Source of the DNA: Veillonellaceae bacterium
GTDB lineage: Bacteria > Bacillota > Negativicutes > Veillonellales > Negativicoccaceae
Direction: 5' to 3'
Length of the DNA stretch: 64,000 nt
Assembly (NCBI GenBank): GCA_022771805.1
Contig: JALELM010000002.1
Span: forward strand, 117,524-181,523
Numbering within the stretch: position 1 is the stretch's first letter; each line of letters begins with the position of its first letter. Under the pieces are notes generated by a model, which was not told the origin of the DNA, made no database searches, and saw only the letters and a list, made by a program, of their open reading frames with translations. The position numbers were made by a program, and so were the translations under genes. This document shows positions 45,819 to 53,959 of this stretch, one piece after another.

Positions 45819-46396
45819 TGCAGGGGTATGTCCAAGTCTATACGGGGGACGGTAAAGGCAAGACGACTGCGGCGATCGGGTTGGCGATTCGAGCCGTCGG
45901 TGCGGGCAAGCGGGTCTGGCTGCTCCAGTTTATGAAATCGAAAGCATACAGTGAGCATCGGATTTTGCCGCAAATCTCTCCGCTGTTGCGGACGGAGACA
46001 TTGGGAAAGCCGTATTTTATTGCACCGGAAGGTGCGTTGACACAGGAACAAATGGCGGCGTTGGGCGAAGTGGTTGTGTTCCCGCCGGGAAATCCGCCGG
46101 CGGAATATGTGGCGGACTGTCGGCGAGGTATTCGGTATGCGACGGAGGAAATCGCAACGGGAAAGTATGATGTGGTGATTCTCGACGAATTGAACGTGGC
46201 GCTGTATTTCGGCCTGGTTACGCGGGAAGACATGGAAGCCCTGCTGGCCGCCAGACCGTCGCACACGGAGCTTGTTATTACGGGGCGCAAGGCTCCGGAA
46301 TGGCTGCTGGAACGTGCGGATCTGGTGACGGAAATGGTCGCCTGCAAACATTATTTTGATCGCGGTGTGGCCAACCGACGCGGCATTGAGGACTAG
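45818..46396 (+). CDS. cobO: Corrinoid (cob(I)yrinic acid a,c-diamide) adenosyltransferase
   Basis: A 192-residue CobO/BtuR/CobA-type ATP:corrinoid adenosyltransferase, which attaches the 5'-deoxyadenosyl group to cob(I)alamin. The P-loop GDGKGKTTA (10-18) and the DVVILDELNVAL segment are diagnostic. It is coupled to the WYL regulator by a TGATG overlap and followed by DUF2953 12 nt on. No other cobalamin biosynthesis gene is nearby, so it may serve salvage. Confidence 0.93.
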   Translation: MQGYVQVYTGDGKGKTTAAIGLAIRAVGAGKRVWLLQFMKSKAYSEHRILPQISPLLRTETLGKPYFIAPEGALTQEQMAALGEVVVFPPGNPPAEYVADCRRGIRYATEEIATGKYDVVILDELNVALYFGLVTREDMEALLAARPSHTELVITGRKAPEWLLERADLVTEMVACKHYFDRGVANRRGIED

Positions 46397-46408
46397 GAGG
46401 CGAAAACG

Positions 46409-47191
46409 ATGGGAACTTGGCTGAGCGGTGTCGGGATCTTCCTCTTGGTATTGCTGTCGGCCGTTCTCTTCCTCTTGTGGCTGCGCGTGCGCTATGAGTT
46501 TCGCTGTTTTCGCTACGATACGGCGGGGGCATCGTTCTTTGTCGGTTGGGCGGGGGATTTGGTCGCGGCCGAGATACGTTACCACACGGGCGCGGGGTTC
46601 TACTGGCGACTGAAGTGGCCGTTCGGCGGTTTGGATTCGCAACGTTCACGCAGCGAGGAGCAGGCGGCAGAAGGCGAAGCGGTCGAACGGCAGGAGAAGC
46701 AAGCGGCAGACCGTGACGCTGCGCCGGCCGCGCCGACGGAGCAACGCACTTCGGCGCAAGCACCGCCGAAACCGGAGCCGGATGCCGTGACGGCAACGAC
46801 TGCGGAAGGAGAAGAGGCGGCGGAGCAACCGAGCCTCGCCGATTACCTGCGCCTGGCCGCATATGCGATTCGCGAGGGAATTATCGGCAGTACGATACAA
46901 TACATTTGCCGTGTTTGGGGACGCATGACACCGCGGTATGCACGCGGCGAAGGACGTCTCGGCTTGGGAGATCCGTATGCACAAGGCCTGCTGCTCGGTG
47001 CGCTGCATGCGGCATTGCCGCAAGTGGCCGCCCGCCTGCAGGTAACTTTTACGGAAGAAGTAGCCGAAGGGCACTTGGTAATCGGCGGCGGCGTACGCCC
47101 GCTGATGCTGTGTTGGGATACATTGCGGTTCATTACGGCCGCACCGGTTCGCAAGACCGGTTTATATTACTGGCGACAGGTCAGGAAATGA
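46409..47191 (+). CDS. DUF2953 (YtfI-like) membrane protein
   Basis: A 260-residue protein with one N-terminal membrane segment (about 8-27), a short strand-rich part, a long Glu/Ala/Pro-rich low-complexity linker (about 75-145) and a C-terminal DUF2953-like domain (GDPYAQGLLLGALHAALP). It precedes ytfJ by 12 nt, the same pairing as ytfI-ytfJ in Bacillus. The function is unknown. Confidence 0.82.
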   Translation: MGTWLSGVGIFLLVLLSAVLFLLWLRVRYEFRCFRYDTAGASFFVGWAGDLVAAEIRYHTGAGFYWRLKWPFGGLDSQRSRSEEQAAEGEAVERQEKQAADRDAAPAAPTEQRTSAQAPPKPEPDAVTATTAEGEEAAEQPSLADYLRLAAYAIREGIIGSTIQYICRVWGRMTPRYARGEGRLGLGDPYAQGLLLGALHAALPQVAARLQVTFTEEVAEGHLVIGGGVRPLMLCWDTLRFITAAPVRKTGLYYWRQVRK

Positions 47192-47203
47192 GGAGGAAAC
47201 AGT

Positions 47204-47575
47204 ATGGACACGCAAGTACAATTCAGCAAAGAAAAACTGGAAGCGATTTTTGACAGCTTCAAGCGAATGGTGGCAGTCGACACCGTTGTCGGCGAACCCG
47301 TTCGGATCGGCGATACCACGCTGGTGCCGTTTGTGGACGTGGCCTTCGGTTTCGGGACCGGGATGACGGATAAAGACGGCTACAACGGCGGTGGCGGCGG
47401 CGGGAAACTCACGCCGACCGCGGTGCTGGTCATCAAGGGCGACCGGGTGGAAATGTTCTCGGTAAAAGACGGCAATACCAGCGGTGCATTTGAAAAAATC
47501 CTGAACATGGCGCCGGAAATCATCGATAAATTGAAAAACGACAAATACATCTACATTCGCGAAGAAGATGAATGA
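47204..47575 (+). CDS. ytfJ: YtfJ/GerW family protein
   Basis: A 123-residue protein with VVGEPVRIGDTTLVPF and a glycine-rich GYNGGGGGGKLTPTAVLVI, the YtfJ/GerW hallmarks. In Bacillus GerW is a sporulation protein needed for germination with certain germinants. YtfJ-like proteins also occur outside sporulators. In an outer-membrane-bearing relative it may be a lineage relic or have another role. Confidence 0.92.
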   Translation: MDTQVQFSKEKLEAIFDSFKRMVAVDTVVGEPVRIGDTTLVPFVDVAFGFGTGMTDKDGYNGGGGGGKLTPTAVLVIKGDRVEMFSVKDGNTSGAFEKILNMAPEIIDKLKNDKYIYIREEDE

Positions 47576-47576
47576 T

Positions 47577-47605
47577 TTGCCCTGGCGCGGACAACCCGTT
47601 ATAAT
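47577..47605 (+). promoter_or_regulatory. Promoter of the OmpH-family gene
   Basis: TTGCCC (47577-47582), a 17-bp spacer and TATAAT (47600-47605), overlapping the ytfJ stop codon region and 34 nt before the OmpH start. Confidence 0.8.
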
Positions 47606-47638
47606 GAGAGGGAGAATAGGATTTTAAGGAGGCAGAAG

Positions 47639-48049
47639 ATGAAGAAACAAATGTATATGGCGGCGATTGCCGGAGTACTTGCGTTGGGTGTTTCGTTCGG
47701 TGCGGAGGCGGCAGGTCTCGGCTATGTGAACCGCGACATGCTGGTACAGGCACATCCGAAGTTTACGAAAACCGAATTGACCATCCGTACGGATGCGGAA
47801 AAACAGCAGCAGAAGTTTGAAAAGGAATCGGCGAAGCTGGAAACGGAAGATGCCAAACGCGAACTGTTCTTCCGGCTGCAGGAAGAGCTGATGAAGAAAC
47901 AGCAGGAAGCGATGGCACCGATTCTGCAGGATATTCAGAAAGCCATCGACAAAGTACGCGTGGAAAAACAGCTGGACGCGGTTGTCGATTATGATGTCGT
48001 CGTTTCCGGCGGTGTGGATATTACGCCGGACGTACAGAAAAAACTGTAA
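47639..48049 (+). CDS. OmpH/Skp family periplasmic chaperone-like protein
   Basis: A 136-residue protein with a Sec signal peptide (about 1-24, cleavage near AEAA) and the OmpH pattern: GYVNRDMLVQAHP, then a long charged helical hairpin, and a C-terminal VDVTP-like segment (VDITPDVQKKL). Skp-type proteins carry outer-membrane proteins across the periplasm; short variants like this occur in Negativicutes. It supports a didermic envelope. It has its own promoter and terminator. Confidence 0.88.
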   Translation: MKKQMYMAAIAGVLALGVSFGAEAAGLGYVNRDMLVQAHPKFTKTELTIRTDAEKQQQKFEKESAKLETEDAKRELFFRLQEELMKKQQEAMAPILQDIQKAIDKVRVEKQLDAVVDYDVVVSGGVDITPDVQKKL

Positions 48050-48054
48050 AGATA

Positions 48055-48086
48055 AAAGGATCTCGTTGCGACGAGATCTTTTTTAT
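48055..48086 (+). terminator. Terminator of the OmpH-family gene
   Basis: An 8-bp perfect core stem (48059-48066 with 48071-48078), extended by G-T and A-T pairs, a TGCG loop and a run of six T. Confidence 0.92.
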
Positions 48087-48198
48087 TTCCGTTACTGTTA
48101 TCGCTATCGGAATATGGTATACTTGCCGTCAGGAGATAGTATTCCTGCGGGAAACTATACTCGGATCGCGCCGTTCGTCCCGAAACGGAGGGACGTAA

Positions 48199-48591
48199 AT
48201 GGAGATACAGGTATTACAGGGAAAGATTCACCGTGCTGTGGTGACACAGGCGGAGCTCGACTATGTCGGGAGTATTACAGTGGATGAAGCGCTGCTCGAG
48301 GCGGCGGGGATACGAGAGTACCAACGTGTGGACGTGGTCAATATCGACAACGGTGCCCGCTTGGCGACGTATACCATCGCAGGCGAACGAGACAGCGGTG
48401 TGATTTGTCTAAACGGAGCGGCGGCGCATTGCGCGGCGCCCGGGCATCGGGTCATTATTATGGCCTATGCGACGATGACACCGAACGAGGCGATCGGCCA
48501 TCGGCCGCTTGCCGTGTTTGTAGATGAGGATAATAAGATCAGCCGGGTGACCGACTATGAACGACATGGTCGGCTCAGCGATATGAACTAG
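48199..48591 (+). CDS. panD: Aspartate 1-decarboxylase proenzyme
   Basis: A 130-residue pyruvoyl enzyme that makes beta-alanine for pantothenate. Lys9, and the self-cleavage site Gly24-Ser25 in [10 protein letters not shown], are intact. The C-terminal half has [20 protein letters not shown], as expected. TGGTATACT, an extended -10, lies at 48115-48123. panC follows 56 bp later. No panB or panE is in the window. Confidence 0.97.
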   Translation: MEIQVLQGKIHRAVVTQAELDYVGSITVDEALLEAAGIREYQRVDVVNIDNGARLATYTIAGERDSGVICLNGAAAHCAAPGHRVIIMAYATMTPNEAIGHRPLAVFVDEDNKISRVTDYERHGRLSDMN

Positions 48592-48647
48592 GACGGACTG
48601 CGCGGTCCCGAGGCTATCTACCGAATCTACATCAAAGGAGTATTCGT

Positions 48648-49493
48648 ATGCAGACTGTTCACACTGTCGCCGAGTTGCGAACCGCACTCACGACCGCCCG
48701 CAACGCGGGCAAAAGCGTGGGGCTTGTTCCCACGATGGGTTTTTTGCATGAGGGGCATGCCTCGCTGATTGCACAGGCCGTAGCCGATAACGATGTGGTT
48801 GTCGTCTCGGTCTTCGTGAATCCGACGCAATTCGGCCCGAACGAAGATTTGGCGAGTTATCCGCGGGATCCCGAGCGGGATACGGAATTGTGCCGGCGTC
48901 TCGGCGCGGACTTGGTTTTTATGCCGGCGCCGGCGGAAATGTACCGGGATCCCAAGGCGTTTGTCGATATTGCGGGTCTGTCGGACGGACTTTGCGGCCG
49001 TTCGCGCCCGACGCATTTTCGCGGCGTATGCACCGTGGTGACGAAACTGTTTCAACTCGCGCAGCCGACTCGCGCCTATTTCGGCGAGAAAGATGCGCAG
49101 CAGCTGGCGATTATTCGCAAGCTGGTCGCCGATTTGTTTATCCCAGTGGAGATTGTCGGCTGTCCGATCGTGCGTGAAGCGGACGGGTTGGCGAAGTCTT
49201 CGCGCAATTCGTACCTGAATCCGGCCGAACGCAATGCCGCGCCGGTTCTCTCCCATGCGTTGCGTGCGGCGCGGGAGATATTGCGCCCCGGGCTTGCGAC
49301 AAGCGTTGTACGGGAGAACATTGCCGCGGTCCTTGCGGCGGAACCGCTTGCCCGGACAGACTATATTGAAATCGTACAGGCGGACACGCTGGAACCGTTG
49401 GAGCGCTGTGAAGGGAAGATGCTCGTTGCGATCGCCGTTTACATCGGGACGACACGACTGATCGATAACTTCACGGCGGAGGTGTCACGATGA
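48648..49493 (+). CDS. panC: Pantothenate synthetase
   Basis: A 281-residue ligase that joins pantoate and beta-alanine with ATP. The HIGH-like motif is in TMGFLHEGHASL, and FVNPTQFGPNEDLASYPR and YFGEKDAQQ are conserved. AAAGGAG precedes the ATG. Its end overlaps the BASS transporter by 4 nt (ATGA), tying that transporter to pantothenate metabolism. Confidence 0.97.
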   Translation: MQTVHTVAELRTALTTARNAGKSVGLVPTMGFLHEGHASLIAQAVADNDVVVVSVFVNPTQFGPNEDLASYPRDPERDTELCRRLGADLVFMPAPAEMYRDPKAFVDIAGLSDGLCGRSRPTHFRGVCTVVTKLFQLAQPTRAYFGEKDAQQLAIIRKLVADLFIPVEIVGCPIVREADGLAKSSRNSYLNPAERNAAPVLSHALRAAREILRPGLATSVVRENIAAVLAAEPLARTDYIEIVQADTLEPLERCEGKMLVAIAVYIGTTRLIDNFTAEVSR

Positions 49494-50458
49494 GCGGCGT
49501 AGCGCGCGGGGCCGCGCTGCTTACCAAACATATCGGCGTCTTTATTTTGCTGGCGGTCGGTTGGGCTTGTTGGCAACCGGAGGTGTTCGGTTGGGCGGTG
49601 GGCTACACGCCGGTCTTCCTCGGCGCGGCGATGTTCGGCATGGGGCTGGCCGTGCGCGCGGAAGATTGCCGCGCCGTATTCACGCGCCCGCGAGTCTTGC
49701 TTTTCGGCGTGTTGTTGCAGTTTACGGTCATGCCGCTCGGAGCCTGGCTGCTCACGCAGCTGTTGCAGCTGCCGGCGGATATTGCGCTGGGAGTCATCCT
49801 GGTCGGCGCTTGCCCCGGCGGGACGGCAAGCAATGTCATTACCTATATCGCGGACGGCGATGTCACGCTTTCCGTCGGGATGACGATCGCAGCCACACTG
49901 CTTGCACCGGTGGTCACGCCGTTTTGGGTGTACACGCTCGGGGGCGCGTGGGTCGACGTATCCTTTGCCGCGCTGATGCTCTCCGTGGTGAAAATCGTTC
50001 TTTTGCCCGTGCTGGCGGGGATCCTCGTGCATCGCTTCGGCGGGACGCGCGTCCGTACGTTGCAGGAAGTATTTCCTGCGATTTCCGCGGCGGCGATCGT
50101 TTTCATCATCGCGGGGATCATTGCCGTCAATCGGGATAAACTGCTGGAAGCCGGTCTGCTCGTGCTTGCCGTCGTTGTCCTGCACAACCTGCTCGGCATG
50201 GGGCTGGGGCTTCTGGCAGCGAATCTCTTGCGGACGAACTCGCGCCAGGCGACGGCCATTGCCGTGGAAGTCGGGATGCAAAACAGCGGTCTTGCCGTAG
50301 CCCTGGCGACGGCCAATTTCGCGGCGAATCCGTTGGCGACGTTGCCCGGCGCGGTCTACAGCGTCTGGCACAATATTTCCGGCTCGCTGTTCGCAGCCTG
50401 GCGCAACCCGGGGACAAACTCAGACTCACCGCCCGCCACGGTACCGGAAACGAAGTAA
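49490..50458 (+). CDS. BASS-family transporter, candidate pantoate/ketopantoate importer
   Basis: A 322-residue protein of the bile acid:Na+ symporter superfamily with about ten membrane segments. GACPGGTASNVITYIADGDV and EVGMQNSGLAVALA are the two conserved family motifs. The family also includes PanS, a ketopantoate transporter of Salmonella. Overlap with panC and the absence of panB/panE from the cluster suggest a similar substrate here. Other BASS members carry bile acids or keto-acids, so the substrate is inference. Confidence 0.85.
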   Translation: MSGVARGAALLTKHIGVFILLAVGWACWQPEVFGWAVGYTPVFLGAAMFGMGLAVRAEDCRAVFTRPRVLLFGVLLQFTVMPLGAWLLTQLLQLPADIALGVILVGACPGGTASNVITYIADGDVTLSVGMTIAATLLAPVVTPFWVYTLGGAWVDVSFAALMLSVVKIVLLPVLAGILVHRFGGTRVRTLQEVFPAISAAAIVFIIAGIIAVNRDKLLEAGLLVLAVVVLHNLLGMGLGLLAANLLRTNSRQATAIAVEVGMQNSGLAVALATANFAANPLATLPGAVYSVWHNISGSLFAAWRNPGTNSDSPPATVPETK

Positions 50459-50495
50459 TAAAAAAACTCGCTCTGCGGAGCGAGTTTTTTTATTA
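50456..50495. terminator. Bidirectional terminator spanning both convergent stop codons
   Basis: A perfect 18-bp stem (50456-50473 with 50478-50495) with a TGCG loop. Its two outer ends are themselves the TAA stop codons of the BASS gene (plus) and the AEC gene (minus). Confidence 0.95.
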
Positions 50496-51464
50496 CCACA
50501 TCGGCAGCGGAAACAGATACCGTGCCAGAAAAATCACCGTCGTCAGCGTCAGACAACTGACGACAAAGCCCATCATAACCACTTGGGTGGCAAAACCCGG
50601 ATAGTTATCGAATTCAACGGCAAACATTACGCTGTTGACCGCGCTCGGTACGGCGGAGAAGATAAAGAAGACTTGCGCCATCAGCGGCGTGAACCCGCCG
50701 TAGATATAGATGATCAGCAGCGCAAACAGCGGCCCGCCGATCAGGCGGCAAACAATGGCAAGCCAGACGTCCGGGTTCAGCCAGGTCAATTGCGTTCGGT
50801 GCAATTGGATGCCGAGGATCAGCATGGCGATAAAGGGCAGACAGACGGCGGGCATCTCGAGCATATGCCAGACAAACCAGCGATCGACCGGGATGGCAAA
50901 ATACTTGCAGAAGACGACCAGCCCGAGCACATACGGCACCGGCATTCGCGCGATCATCAGCACGGCATCGCGCGGCGTCATCCGTCCCCGCCCCGCCAGG
51001 TACAGACCGACCGTATTGACGGACGTATTCATCAGGATCAGGAGTACCGTGATGCCCGCCATAGCCAAATTGTAATACGGCCGGACTCCGTCATGAACAA
51101 ACGGAGCGCCGGAATAAATCAATGCGATCATGGAAACGCCGACATTGCCGCAATTGTTGAACATGGTTCCCACGCGGAACGCTTCCGTCATGCCGCTGTC
51201 GTAGTCGCGGATCTTCGCGATGATGCTTGTCAGCACGGCATGCAGGGAAAAGAGCACGATGCCGGCAAGAAACAGCTGCACCAAGTCGAAAGACAGGTGT
51301 GTGGCGAAAATGCTCCGAAAGACAAAGGCAGGTAAGATCAGGTAAAATACAATTCGTGTCAGGGATTTGACATCCATGGGAAACAGACTGTCCAGCCAAT
51401 ACCCCATCGCGGCCACGCCGAAAAGAGGCAACATATCAAAGACCAAAATATGAATGAATTCCAT
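50493..51464 (-). CDS. AEC-family (auxin efflux carrier) transporter
   Basis: A 323-residue membrane protein of about ten segments. FYLILPAFVFRSI and FNNCGNVGVSM are characteristic of the AEC family, which includes malate/malonate and other organic-acid transporters. The substrate is unknown. It converges with the BASS gene at a shared terminator and has AGGAGATGAGAAG upstream of its ATG. Confidence 0.88.
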   Translation of the reverse strand: MEFIHILVFDMLPLFGVAAMGYWLDSLFPMDVKSLTRIVFYLILPAFVFRSIFATHLSFDLVQLFLAGIVLFSLHAVLTSIIAKIRDYDSGMTEAFRVGTMFNNCGNVGVSMIALIYSGAPFVHDGVRPYYNLAMAGITVLLILMNTSVNTVGLYLAGRGRMTPRDAVLMIARMPVPYVLGLVVFCKYFAIPVDRWFVWHMLEMPAVCLPFIAMLILGIQLHRTQLTWLNPDVWLAIVCRLIGGPLFALLIIYIYGGFTPLMAQVFFIFSAVPSAVNSVMFAVEFDNYPGFATQVVMMGFVVSCLTLTTVIFLARYLFPLPMW

Positions 51465-51651
51465 CTTCTCATCTCCTGCTATTCAGCATAGCATAGAAAG
51501 GTGTCGGCCGCCAATGTGAAAAAGCGACTTATAAATATGCCCGAAGCGTACCTGCGGGAACAGTCCGCTTTCGATATATTCGGTGGCGGACGGCGGTGCG
51601 GAAAGCGCGCGATATGCTATAATGAAATAATGAACAAATGAGGTGAATGAA

Positions 51652-52710
51652 TTGCAACGCAAAGAAACTTTGTTGCGCTTGACGGAAGAACGGCGGTATG
51701 CGGCGCCGCAGCAGTGGCAGGTGCCGCTGCTGCCGAGCATTCGCGCGGCGATGCGCGCCGTGCTGGACGGCGCGCCCGCACCGACACCGGCTGCGGTACG
51801 CGAAGCGATTGCGGCTTCATACCGAGCCTGCGGCGCGGATATTGCCGCGGCGGCCGTTCGCCTGGGTGTGCGCACTTGGGATTTGGCGGCGTTGGCGGCG
51901 GAGCAAACCGTCGTTGCGCTCAGTCATCCGGGCGATTTGAGCCTGATCTACCCCCATGTCGGTGACGGGCGCACGGGACGGTGGCATCGCGGTTTCTTTC
52001 AGGGTGTGGAATACCTGACCGCTTTCGATGAGATCGATTTCCGCCCGACACTGCCCGTGCACGAGCCGGGGCTTGCGTATCTGGCCTCGCCGAACCCGGC
52101 GACCGGAGTGGTGCTGACGGCGCGGGATATGCTGCGCTGGGTACGCTATGCGGAGCAAACCGGCATGCATATCTGCCACGATGCGAGCCTGTCCGCCTAT
52201 GTCTCGGACGAACCGACGACATTCCTGGCGACACCCGGTGCAACGGCCGTGGTTGCGGAGGTCGTCGATTTGGCGGCGGTCGGCTTGGCGGGCGCAACCT
52301 ACGCAGTCGTTCCGCCGGAGTTGCAGGCGGATGATCGGGACAAGAAACCGCGACCCTACGGCGAATATGTCCATCGCTACTTGGAAGATGCGGAGCCGGC
52401 GCCTGTAGTGTTGGCGGGTATGGCCGCTTGGTACTCCCCGCAGGGGCAGGCCGAGTGGCGGCGGTACTGCACCGCGGTTGCCGCTCGCACGGAGGCTCTG
52501 GGCGCCGCATTCCGGACTGCCGGCGTGGAGGTTTGGGGGAGCCCCGGCGTACCGATTTTATGGACGACGGAAGTCCCGTCCTCGCTGCGCCGTATCTTGG
52601 CAGATGAAAACATTCTTCCGCTGGACGGAGGCCTGTTCGGCCCCGCCGGCGAAGGTTACTTACATTGGCGCGTGACCGTACCGGCCGTGCCCGAAGAGGA
52701 GAATACATGA
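51652..52710 (+). CDS. LL-diaminopimelate aminotransferase (DapL)-like protein lacking the catalytic lysine
   Basis: A 352-residue relative of fold-type I PLP aminotransferases. The middle and end align by eye with DapL: YLASPNPATGVVLTARDML, ICHDASLSAYV, YAVVPPEL, VWGSPGVPILWTT and FGPAGEGYLHWR. Where DapL has SFSKTAGFTGTR, this protein has VVDLAAVGLAGAT (about residues 204-216). No Lys occurs there, and the phosphate-binding Arg is gone too. The N-terminal glycine-rich part is short. The TTG at 51652 has GAGGTG 6 nt upstream; a GTG three codons earlier is possible. TATAAT lies at 51618-51623. It overlaps ychF by 4 nt. Confidence 0.75.
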   Translation: MQRKETLLRLTEERRYAAPQQWQVPLLPSIRAAMRAVLDGAPAPTPAAVREAIAASYRACGADIAAAAVRLGVRTWDLAALAAEQTVVALSHPGDLSLIYPHVGDGRTGRWHRGFFQGVEYLTAFDEIDFRPTLPVHEPGLAYLASPNPATGVVLTARDMLRWVRYAEQTGMHICHDASLSAYVSDEPTTFLATPGATAVVAEVVDLAAVGLAGATYAVVPPELQADDRDKKPRPYGEYVHRYLEDAEPAPVVLAGMAAWYSPQGQAEWRRYCTAVAARTEALGAAFRTAGVEVWGSPGVPILWTTEVPSSLRRILADENILPLDGGLFGPAGEGYLHWRVTVPAVPEEENT

Positions 52711-53813
52711 GCACGAATTTACAAGTAGGCATCGTCGGCTTACCGAATGTCGGCAAGTCGACCCTGTTCAATGCCATCACGAAAGCGGGTGCCGAAGCGG
52801 CGAACTACGCCTTCTGCACGATCGAACCGAATATCGGCGTAGTCGATTTGCCCGATCCCCGCTTGGATACCTTGCAGGAAATGTTTCAGTCGAAACGGAA
52901 ATTGCCGGCGGCAATGCGTTTTGTCGATATTGCCGGATTGGTCGCGGGCGCTTCGAAGGGAGAAGGCCTCGGCAACCAATTCCTCGCCCATATTCGCGAG
53001 ACGGATGCGATAGCGCAAGTCGTCCGCTGCTTTGAGGATGAAAACATCACGCATGTGGCGGGCAGCATCGATCCGCTGCGCGATATCGAGATCATTATGA
53101 CCGAGCTGTGTCTGGCGGATCTGGAAGCGGTCGAAAAACGCACGCAACGTCTGGAGAAAATCGCCCGCTCCGGGAATAAGGAAGCAAAAGCGGAGTTGGC
53201 CGTTTTGGAGAAAGTGCTGCCGCTGCTGCAGGAAGCCAAGCCGGCACGACTGGCGGAGCTCGGCGAGGAGGAAGAAGCGCTGCTGCGCGAACTGAACCTG
53301 CTCACCCGCAAGCCCGTGCTGTATGTCGCAAATGTCGGCGAAGATGAGATTGCGGATCCGTTGCAGAACCCGCATGTGCGTGCCGTAGCGGATTTGGCGG
53401 CATCGGAAGGGGCGGAATGGGTGCCGATCTCCGCGGCGATCGAAGCGGAAATCGCGGAGCTGGAGCCGGAGGAAGCGTCTCTCTTTTTGGCGGAAATCGG
53501 CGAAGAAGAACCCGGTCTGGATCGGCTCATCAAAGCCGCCTATTCGCTGCTGGGACTGATCAACTACTTCACGGCGGGCGAGCAGGAAGCGCGCGCCTGG
53601 ACGATCGTGCGAGGCACGAAAGCACCGCAGGCTGCGGGAAAAATCCACAGCGATATGGAACGCGGTTTCATTCGGGCGGAGATTGTTTCCTACGACGCGC
53701 TGATCCGAGCCGGCTCCATGGCGAAAGCTCGTGAGCAGGGCCTCTTGCGTTTGGAAGGCAAGGACTATGTCATGCAGGACGGCGATGTTACCTATTTCCG
53801 TTTCAATGTTTGA
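52707..53813 (+). CDS. ychF: Ribosome-binding ATPase YchF
   Basis: A 368-residue Obg-family P-loop protein that prefers ATP over GTP and binds ribosomes. G1 is GLPNVGKST, the NKxD position is altered as usual for YchF, and a C-terminal TGS domain is present. YAFCTIEPNIGVVDLPDPRL is a hallmark. The ATG at 52707 forms an ATGA overlap with the DapL-like gene, so the two are translationally coupled. Confidence 0.96.
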   Translation: MSTNLQVGIVGLPNVGKSTLFNAITKAGAEAANYAFCTIEPNIGVVDLPDPRLDTLQEMFQSKRKLPAAMRFVDIAGLVAGASKGEGLGNQFLAHIRETDAIAQVVRCFEDENITHVAGSIDPLRDIEIIMTELCLADLEAVEKRTQRLEKIARSGNKEAKAELAVLEKVLPLLQEAKPARLAELGEEEEALLRELNLLTRKPVLYVANVGEDEIADPLQNPHVRAVADLAASEGAEWVPISAAIEAEIAELEPEEASLFLAEIGEEEPGLDRLIKAAYSLLGLINYFTAGEQEARAWTIVRGTKAPQAAGKIHSDMERGFIRAEIVSYDALIRAGSMAKAREQGLLRLEGKDYVMQDGDVTYFRFNV

Positions 53814-53838
53814 CAACCGGCAACCTGCCGGGTAAGAT
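53810..53838 (+). promoter_or_regulatory. Promoter of the tRNA-Arg gene
   Basis: TTGACA (53810-53815), a 17-bp spacer and TAAGAT (53833-53838). The -35 overlaps the ychF stop codon. The spacer contains a 6-bp dyad (53817-53822 with 53826-53831). Confidence 0.85.
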
Positions 53839-53865
53839 AGAAACGGTCGCTCGGCGACCTTTCGT

Positions 53866-53941
53866 GCGCCCATAGCTCAGGGGATAGAGCAGCGGTTTCC
53901 TAAACCGCGTGTCGGATGTTCGAATCATCTTGGGCGCACCA
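53866..53941 (+). tRNA. tRNA-Arg (anticodon CCU)
   Basis: A 76-nt cloverleaf. The acceptor stem GCGCCCA pairs fully with TGGGCGC and the encoded end is ACCA. The anticodon arm GCGGT-TTCCTAA-ACCGC places CCT at 34-36, reading AGG. The T arm has TTCGAAT. The next gene begins 18 nt downstream, so the tRNA and gltD-like mRNA are probably one precursor. Confidence 0.97.
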
Positions 53942-53959
53942 TTTTCTTTTGGAGAAACT

